Below, piece by piece: positions 57,146 to 64,000 of a stretch of 64,000 bases of DNA. Under the pieces are notes generated by a model. It had not been told where the DNA came from, ran no database searches, and saw only the letters and a list, made by a program, of their open reading frames with translations. Source of the stretch: Pyrus communis (lineage: Eukaryota > Streptophyta > Magnoliopsida > Rosales > Rosaceae); the NCBI RefSeq assembly GCF_963583255.1, contig NC_084814.1, positions 18,205,164-18,269,163 of the forward strand. Reading direction: 5' to 3'. Position 1 is the first letter of the stretch, and the number at the start of each line of letters is the position of its first letter. The position numbers and the translations under genes were made by a program.

Positions 57146-58026
57146 TCACGTATTGCCACGGAAAAGTGCAAACACCACAAATCCAACAACGGCCGCTGCG
57201 AAAACTGGAAACCTTTGTGACGGAGAAGAAGAAGAAGGCGGAGCCGGGATGGTGCCAAAGACGGTGGGGTAAGAAGGAGCAGAAGCATCCAATGAACTAG
57301 GGCCGGAGGAAGGAGAGTCAGCAGAGCCATTGCCAGACAGAAAGGAAATGTGGAGCTTCTGGTTCTTTTCGCAATGGCCCGGTTCGCCGCTGGTGAAGTA
57401 GAAATCCCCCAATGTGGTGAAATTGAAGAGAGAGTTGCCGTCGTTCATGTACAAGATTGGATCTTTGAGGTTGCAGCTGCCGTAGGATTGTGCTGTCACT
57501 TGAATCACCGAGTCTTGGCTTGGTGGGTACAAAAACACTGCATATCGAAGAAAGAAATGAGAAAGGTGACGTTCTAAACTGCTCTAAATTATTCAAACTT
57601 CTTGCAATGGGGCCGGGACATTGTTCTTGCCCTCACATAAGGGAAATGAATCAATTTAGTCTCCCTTTTGTTCTTTTAGTGATTTGTTTGACAATGTGAT
57701 ATTCCAAACTGCGATATATTATTGGAAGGGCGATTTGAAATGAGATGCAATGAAACGGCCATACTACAACAGGCGAACTGACCTAACCGACATCTGTCGT
57801 TTGGAAAGGAGAAAAGAGGAAGAAGAAACTTACAAAGAGAATCTCCAAGCTTGAATTGATGGTATTTTGACCATTTGGTGTAGACCTGTGGATTTGCAGA
57901 AGTTGGTATTCCCCAAGAATCTAGATCTCCTACTTTGTAATGGTAACAGAGCACTTGGGACTGAATTAACATGAGGAACTGCAGAGCCAATAGGAAGTGC
58001 AATCTTGGAGTTCTGAGGTTAGCCAT
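57146..58026 (-). CDS. Early nodulin-like (phytocyanin) protein, probably GPI-anchored
   Basis: Two exons on the minus strand, 58026-57834 and 57537-57146, give 194 residues. The start MANLRTPRLHFLLALQFLML is a signal peptide. The plastocyanin-like domain reads VGDLDSWGIP, YTKWSKYHQFKLGDSL, LFLYPPSQDSVIQVT and the paired cysteines YGSC...GHC. Copper ligands are not all present, as usual for ENODL proteins. A Ser/Pro-rich arabinogalactan-like tail and a C-terminal hydrophobic segment (VFAAAVVGFVVFALF) suggest GPI anchoring to the plasma membrane. The intron splits Leu at the family's normal position. The role is probably cell-wall or signalling related, and is not settled. Confidence 0.93.
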
Positions 58027-58095
58027 CTCTCTCTCTAACCCCTCCCCCACTCTCTCTCTCTCTCTAACTTCCACTCTCTCTCTCTAACTTGAGAG
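58027..58095. repeat. CT-rich 5' leader of the nodulin-like gene
   Basis: Repeated 'tctctctctaac' units upstream of the minus-strand start, typical of a plant 5' UTR microsatellite. Confidence 0.8.
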
Positions 58096-59399
58096 GTTTA
58101 TTCTTGAATTTGGGTGTGAGAGTTTTGAGAATTAGTCACTGGATGGGCAAAATTGGCTCTGAGGGTGTCTGCAGACAGATAGCCTGAAGACAGAATTACC
58201 AAATGCCCCTTGGTATGTGTGTGATGCAGATGGTTTACATCTTTTTAGAGATGGTCAAAAGAGTAAATGTCAAGCCAGCTGTATCTCATAAGGGGCATCA
58301 AAAGGATATAAAAGGTATTTCCACACTTTTTTTTTAACATACATTTATTTATTTCTAACTATCGAATTAGATGGAAAAAAAAAAGAGTTTTAACGGTACT
58401 GTTCACTTTTAGAGAAAATAACATTTTTATTCTAAAAAGTGATTTCTGATACTATTCACTTACAACACTTTTTTGCCCTTTTGATTAAAACTCAAAGTTT
58501 TCAAACCCTTTTCATTAATTTTCCTAAAAAAATAATGGGAGATATGTAAGAGAAGAATTTAGGTGAGACAACCATCCCCACCGTTGAATCTCAAGTCACT
58601 AATACAAGGTCATGTAGAAAGTGCCTTACACATAAATTTTGTATAAGAGGTTTGAAGCGCCATAATAGCAATGAAGTCTCTCTCATACTTGTAGATCGTG
58701 GGAAAGGTTGGTTTGTTCTTGGTAAGTGGTAACATAATGAAGAGATTATCAGTTAGGAGAGTAATTTACACATAATATTATTATATGATATCTCAAGATG
58801 ATCACGCATTATCAACGTTTTAAATTTGATACTTAACAGTGAGTAATTGGCTCCAAAGTTTGTTGATAGGATGAAATTAGAAAACCAACATCATATGGCC
58901 AATAATTTCACATGGGCAAGTTGGGGTGGTGATCTATGGATTCAACACCAAATGGGATTAAGAATTTTCATTTTAATATGATTGGGAAGATAAAACGAGT
59001 TGTAATTGGATGATTGGATCATGTGGAGCACAAATGGAGTAGCATGAGAGCCTCTCTATTCCACATGGAGTGTTTGTCTTCTAGATTCAGTCACAGCCAG
59101 AGGCCACTTAGGGGTCACACCTACTTAGATTTGGCTGCAATACTTATTTATATTTAATAATATCATCGTCTCGATGTCAAATAGTTATTGTATTAAATAC
59201 ATATATTAACATAAATTATAATTTAACCGTCAATTGATGATTGTATTGAATACATGTAAGTATTACAGTTAGTCCCCATCTACTTGAAATTGTCTTAGTA
59301 AATTATAGTCAATCTATAAAAAATAAAATTAGTAAATTATAGTCAATCTATGAAAAATAAATAAATAGAAAATTTATATCAAAAGCTTTTTCATTGCCC
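58096..59399. other. Intergenic, AT-rich
   Basis: Contains the inverted relative (58383-58532) of the 55866 repeat. Otherwise nothing recognised. Confidence 0.6.
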
Positions 59400-59835
59400 A
59401 ATAATAATTCAAGATTATTATTATTATTATTATTTTGCTAGGAAATAAACTTCATTAAGAAAATGAGAATCCCCGAGAACACTTGGGAGTCCATACAGTC
59501 AAATACAAACACTTGGCAATACTGTGAACAACGGATGTAATAGCATCGGCTAGAGATTTGGCTTCTCTATAACATATTGCTATTGAATAGAATCAAAAGA
59601 GGTCGCCAGCCATTTGATGCCCTCGAATATAATTATGTGCCTCCAAGAGATCTCGCATTGGTCGAGAATCCCATCTATAACCATCTTGGAGTTCCAGCAA
59701 CAATTGGCCTTCCAAGAGAATCTCGAATAACAAATCCTCCAACAGCTGAACCTCTAGTCACTGAGCCATCAAAGTTGATCTTTAAAGTGCCTTCTCTCGG
59801 AGCTTTCCATTTAATAGTGACTATAATTTAATTCC
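59400..59835 (-). pseudogene. LINE-derived RNase H (RVT_3) fragment
   Basis: The minus strand reads IKWKAPREGTLKINFDGS, then VGGFVIRDSLGRPIVAGTPR, broken by a TAG and followed by frameshifted remains of the domain (SLADAITSVVHSIAKC). This is the RNase-H-like domain at the end of plant LINE polyproteins. A (TTA)n run lies near 59415. Confidence 0.8.
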
Positions 59836-60628
59836 TATGTTGACTCTCCAATTAAGAAAACAATGTGAACATTCTCTCTGTTGGCTTTATGGAGTTCAGA
59901 TTCTCATAAATTCAAGACTTCAATGTCCAACATTTTCAAATTTTGAAATGCAAAAGAACACTACAACGTCGAGATTCTCTTTTTCTTATACTAGGAAGAG
60001 GGATTTCGAACTCGAAACTTAATACGAAGGTGAATACTCTTAATCAACACCGAACTGCAAAGCCTCTTGTCAATGTTAACATCCGCCTGAGTTCAAATTT
60101 CAAAGACGACAATTGTTTGATTGAAGAAAAAACTAGATGCGATCTCATATTTCATAGGTGTATCAACGAAGGAAAAATAGAAATGTAACAAGTATATGCT
60201 ACCTCCAAGTATTTCTAATAGAAACAAAAAAACAAAAACCAAAAATAAGGGGACAATAAAAGGGAGGGAAAAGAAACCATCACTTGCATGTGTCCTTACA
60301 TTTTCCACCATTCATATGACAAAATATACCTGATAAAGCACCAGTCTACCATAATTGGAGAATACATGAACTACACATAGTAACTAGAGTTGTTAGTCAT
60401 TTCTTTGTGCTGTAACCACCAGCTGATTGCCCCCTGAAAATCCTCCATACCTCGTTTCGAAGTAGGAATCAAACGGGATTTTCCTCATTGATCAGACGGC
60501 AAACAGAAAACCAAGATATACAGCTTGAAAATCCAAATTACAGTAGGTTGTTTTCAGCACCAAAAAATTGCAGACATCTTTTCCTTTTTCTTCTTTTTTC
60601 CTTTATTGTTGTTATTTTCATCTTCCAA
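59836..60628. other. Intergenic / 3' UTR of the MFS gene
   Basis: No gene. The part nearest 60628 is likely the minus-strand 3' UTR. Confidence 0.5.
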
Positions 60629-63490
60629 TTAGTCGTTTAATGGCTCCGCTTCTGTGTCCCTCTCCTGCATTGTCCATTCTTCTGGTTCTGTAATGAAACA
60701 TAAACATATTTCATTAGTAATGAACACCGTAAGGAACCCACAGAAAAAAGGAAGGGAATACAAAGATTCGAACATATTAATTAAATCGGAATATGTGTTG
60801 ACTACTGCAGACTCACTTGACTTGTGGCCATCAGAAATCACCATGAGCCGCCTCTGCAATACAGCAGCCATAAAAAGGAAAATCGAGCACATACCAAACA
60901 TGATGGTGATGGGAAATGCATTAACCTACAAGGAAACCAAATATTTAGATACGGGGAAAAAAGTGCAAATATAATTTTTTGTTTACCTATGAGAAGCAGA
61001 AACCATTCAAGGATACTCGTGAAATTTTTGTTTTCATAAAAAGAGCAATTTCTGATTGGTGCAGTCCCAAGGAATCATGAGCAAATGCAACCAAATCACT
61101 CACATTGTACAGCACAACACACACAAAGATGTTGAGAGGAATGCGGAAGAAGTTCATGATGGTGCTTCTCGCCTCCTCTGGGATGTATTGGGACCTCATT
61201 TTCATGATAGATGGCCAGAATATTCCCACACAGGCCTCAAATGTGCAGAAGCCAACAAGCTGACAATACCCTGATAATGACATGCTCCCACCTTTCACAT
61301 CGGAAGGTGCAATCAAGAACTGCAAAAATTCATACACAAGTTGATGTCCGTGGTTCAAAGAAACCAAAATTCATAAATTTGAAGAAAATTGATAAATTAA
61401 AATTCATGACATACGCTTGTCACAATGGGAAGCAGAAGGGAAGCCGCAGAGACTGCAAATACAATCTGCATGTAGCTCTCAACTCTTAGGGATGAACCTG
61501 CCATCAGCCGAGATGCTAAAGAGCTTCCCAACATCGAGGCTAGCATGAATGTTGCAAAAATGAAACCATGTGGAATCTCCTCATCATTTGGGCTCAAAGC
61601 AGGAGTCCATAGGAATACAAAGGTGTACATTGAGCCTTCAAATAGGGACTGTATGGCACCCAGCAAAGCAATTTTCTCATCTGCTCCAACAGAAAATAAT
61701 AGAAAAAGAATTTATGAGAAATGCAGAAGAATAAGGTTAAAGTCTAATATTATGAAAGTCAATGATGGAATTAACCACTAATGAAAAAGGAGTAAGTATC
61801 AAAAGAGATGAAATCAGGGATTCACCGGAAGCGATGGCTATGGCAGCACCCCTGAACTGGGTAAGTAAGTTCTTGTTTTCTGTATCATCTCCATAATTTT
61901 CACCCCATGATACCATTATAATTGCCATGCCAATTGCCAAAAAGCATGCAGCAGCATCAAATGGAGAAACGGGGCCAAATCCCAGAGTATCTACCAGAAG
62001 ATTCCCAAGCAACCCAGCTACTATAGCAATTAGACCATTTCCAAGAAATACAGCCTTAGAGAATGTCAATGAAAGCCACTGTTGCTCGAAGCCCCTCTGC
62101 AAAAATTAAGCAATTGAAGTGAATGAAATTTACTTTTATGACACAATGTCTAAGTAACAAAAAAAGATGACTTGAATTGAGCCCTATGGACCCAATCCAA
62201 CTTAAACCTCCTGGGCCGTGCCATATAAAAACAATGCACATAAGTAGGAAGTCCATAATATCAAAAGAATGATATATTCATTGACAAATTTGTCACAGTA
62301 ACTACATATTGGAGACTTTCACATATACAATCTCCAGAATTGCAATTAATTAGCTGAGCAGTTGTCACACCTTATTATGTTCCGCCACAAGCCAAGACTC
62401 AAAAGCTGAAAAAAGTAGAGAAGTAGCAATGCCTCCCAATATGCGTCCCAACAATAAAACCTTATAGTCGGGAAAATGTTTGGTGAAGCAGCTTAGAATG
62501 TAAGTTATGCAGTACGTAATACATGCCCTCTTCCGACCCCTGGATTTGACATATCATTATTCAGAATCAATAATGTGATCATGTTAAGGGAAATAAAGCT
62601 AATCAACAAGGAAACCTCTTACTGTTTGTCAGCTAGAGATCCAACAACTGTCCCGAACAACATGGATGATCCAAAGCCAGCAATAAAAAGTTGTCCAATG
62701 TCCCCCTTGCTGAACCCATACTGGCTGTATAGATAGTAAACATATGGACCCTGCAACCAATCACCGGCTATATCCCGCAACCAATTCGATCAGATCCAGA
62801 AATGATACAACATATCTAGTATAAATCCCAATGTTAAGCATCAAGCTACTTCAATTCCAAGCAATTTTCAAGGACAACAATACTCTTGAGACCAAAAAGG
62901 TTAATGTTACCATAATCAATGCAATGAAGTCCACTACAAGCAAAAGATCCCGAAACCACGGTATAAAGAAGTACACAAATTGTAGAATCAAGAATGATAA
63001 GGGTTTTCATATCACTTTGCGATCGAATCAAGACACTGTAAATTGTAGAAGAATCTCTAATTTCAGTCCAATTGGGTTTTCCTATCACTTCACAATGGAA
63101 TCAAAATTTCAAAGACAAATTCGATCCAAAATGAAGTCCACTGCAAGCAAAAGATTCAGAAACAGCACAGCCAAATACATAAATCACCACTCCAAGCAAC
63201 TGTAAATTGTGGAATGCATAATTTTAGTCCAATTGGGTTTTCACATCACTCCACCACGCAATCAAAAAACAGCAAATTCGATCCAAACATTCAAATCTTA
63301 AAAAAAACCCAGATGAAAAAATGGCAGATCCGGACGTACCCATCATGAGAGAGTATATGAGGAGGTAATTGTTCTTGAAGGCATTGAAAGCAGAGGTGGT
63401 ATGAATGCGATCTTTGTTGTTCTTGCTCAGCTCGAGAGCTGCCACCACCGCTGCCATTCCCCCGAACAGAAGGATGTAGAACAACTCCAT
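60629..63490 (-). CDS. Molybdate-anion transporter-like MFS protein (MFSD5/MOT2 type)
   Basis: Eight exons on the minus strand: 63490-63340, 62767-62623, 62539-62371, 62096-61826, 61680-61415, 61319-61104, 60925-60817 and 60687-60629. They are in phase and give 461 residues. The start MELFYILLFGGMAAVVAALE leads to the very conserved KNNYLLIYSLMM-AGDWLQGP, GDIGQLFIAGFGSSMLFGTV, VGSLADKQGRKR (MFS loop 2-3), LLGRILGGIATSLLFSAFES and the later FFRIPLNIFVCVVLYN, ending TEAEPLND. Twelve-span MFS proteins of this subfamily are described as high-affinity molybdate importers in algae and humans. The plant role is inferred. No break is seen. Confidence 0.95.
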
Positions 63491-63800
63491 TGCTGCTGCT
63501 GCTGCGAGCTCTCAGTCTCTCTCTAAAACCCAGAAAACAAAAGGGAATCGATGAGAGAGAGAGAGGGAGGGGGGAGCGAGTGGGAGGGAGTGTTGAGTAG
63601 TTGAGAAGCTTATAAAGGACCGGGTACCAACTGTGAAACGGACGTGGAGTGGAATGCGAAGTTTAGGTGGTGGGAATGCGATTTGTTGAATTGAAAAAAG
63701 GGGTTCAAGATTTCCCGGGGAATCCAATTCCCGCAAATCTCACACCGGTTTTGATCCGATGGGTTTGTTGACTGTATCTACTATGTTTTCTATTTCTTTT
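63491..63800 (-). promoter_or_regulatory. 5' leader and promoter region of the MFS gene
   Basis: GA-rich leader (63550-63590 on the plus strand) and 'cttataaagg' near 63610, inverse-strand context. No specific element is assigned. Confidence 0.35.
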
Positions 63801-63854
63801 CTTTTCTCTTTTCCGCTTCCTCTCTTTTCTTTTCAATTCTACAACGGGGTAAAT

Positions 63855-63975
63855 TTACTGTTAGTACTACGATCCAGTAATATTTTTTTTAATTACATTA
63901 TTACTAGTCTATTATGAAAATAAGCTACATGCATTCTTGAGTGTAGATAATATCGTTTATTAAAAAAAAAAAAAA
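63855..63975 (+). mobile_element. Truncated SINE
   Basis: Has 'ttagtactacgatc', 'attattactagtctatt' and the tail 'gtagataatatcgttta' with poly-A, as in the SINEs at 38375 and 49194, but lacks the B box. Confidence 0.75.
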
Positions 63976-64000
63976 AGTAAATTTGAGCTTTTTAACCAAA

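Overview
The window is plant nuclear DNA from a dicot. Genes have spliced exons with GT-AG introns, intergenic DNA is AT-rich, and LTR retrotransposons, hAT, Mutator and PIF/Harbinger elements and a tRNA-derived SINE are abundant. The repeat families and protein variants look Rosaceae-like (apple/pear type). That assignment is recalled, not computed. LAYOUT. 1-7 kb: non-coding LTR-retrotransposon debris, ending in an antisense ORF typical of Tat/LARD-type elements. 7-25 kb: a locally duplicated RPW8 (HeLo-like, immune) cluster. One copy starts at 9408, carries a frameshift, and is split at 10058/15785 by a 5.7-kb Copia element with a 5-bp target duplication. Downstream of the Copia, the second RPW8 domain splices in perfect phase into a complete CRCK-type protein kinase (to 18322), an apparent RPW8-kinase fusion. 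A sister copy (20412-23243) is a decayed RPW8-linker-NB-ARC gene. Its linker contains an SBP-box zinc-finger domain with all eight zinc ligands, itself split by a hAT element with an 8-bp duplication. A small HMA (HIPP-like) gene follows at once. A third RPW8 promoter plus exon start lies at 24.6-24.95 kb. 24-27 kb: an eRF1 pseudogene, a Yippee-like gene on the minus strand and a decayed copy of its first exon. 27-38.6 kb: gene-poor repeats with Copia and LINE fragments. 38.7-43.1 kb: a complete PIF/Harbinger element (TTA duplications, inverted ends) with broken ORFs. 43.4-63.5 kb: ordinary single-copy genes: a 7-exon oligopeptide transporter, the m6A methyltransferase MTA, an early nodulin-like phytocyanin (minus) and an MFS molybdate-transporter-like gene (minus). 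HOW IT FITS. The right part is stable housekeeping DNA. The left part is a fast-evolving immune locus in which one RPW8-linker module has been joined to two different partners, a kinase and SBP/NB-ARC, and then hit by transposons. The RPW8-kinase fusion, resembling the HeLo-plus-kinase layout of MLKL, and the SBP-bearing RPW8-NLR are the most noteworthy items. No tRNA, rRNA or CRISPR array was seen.
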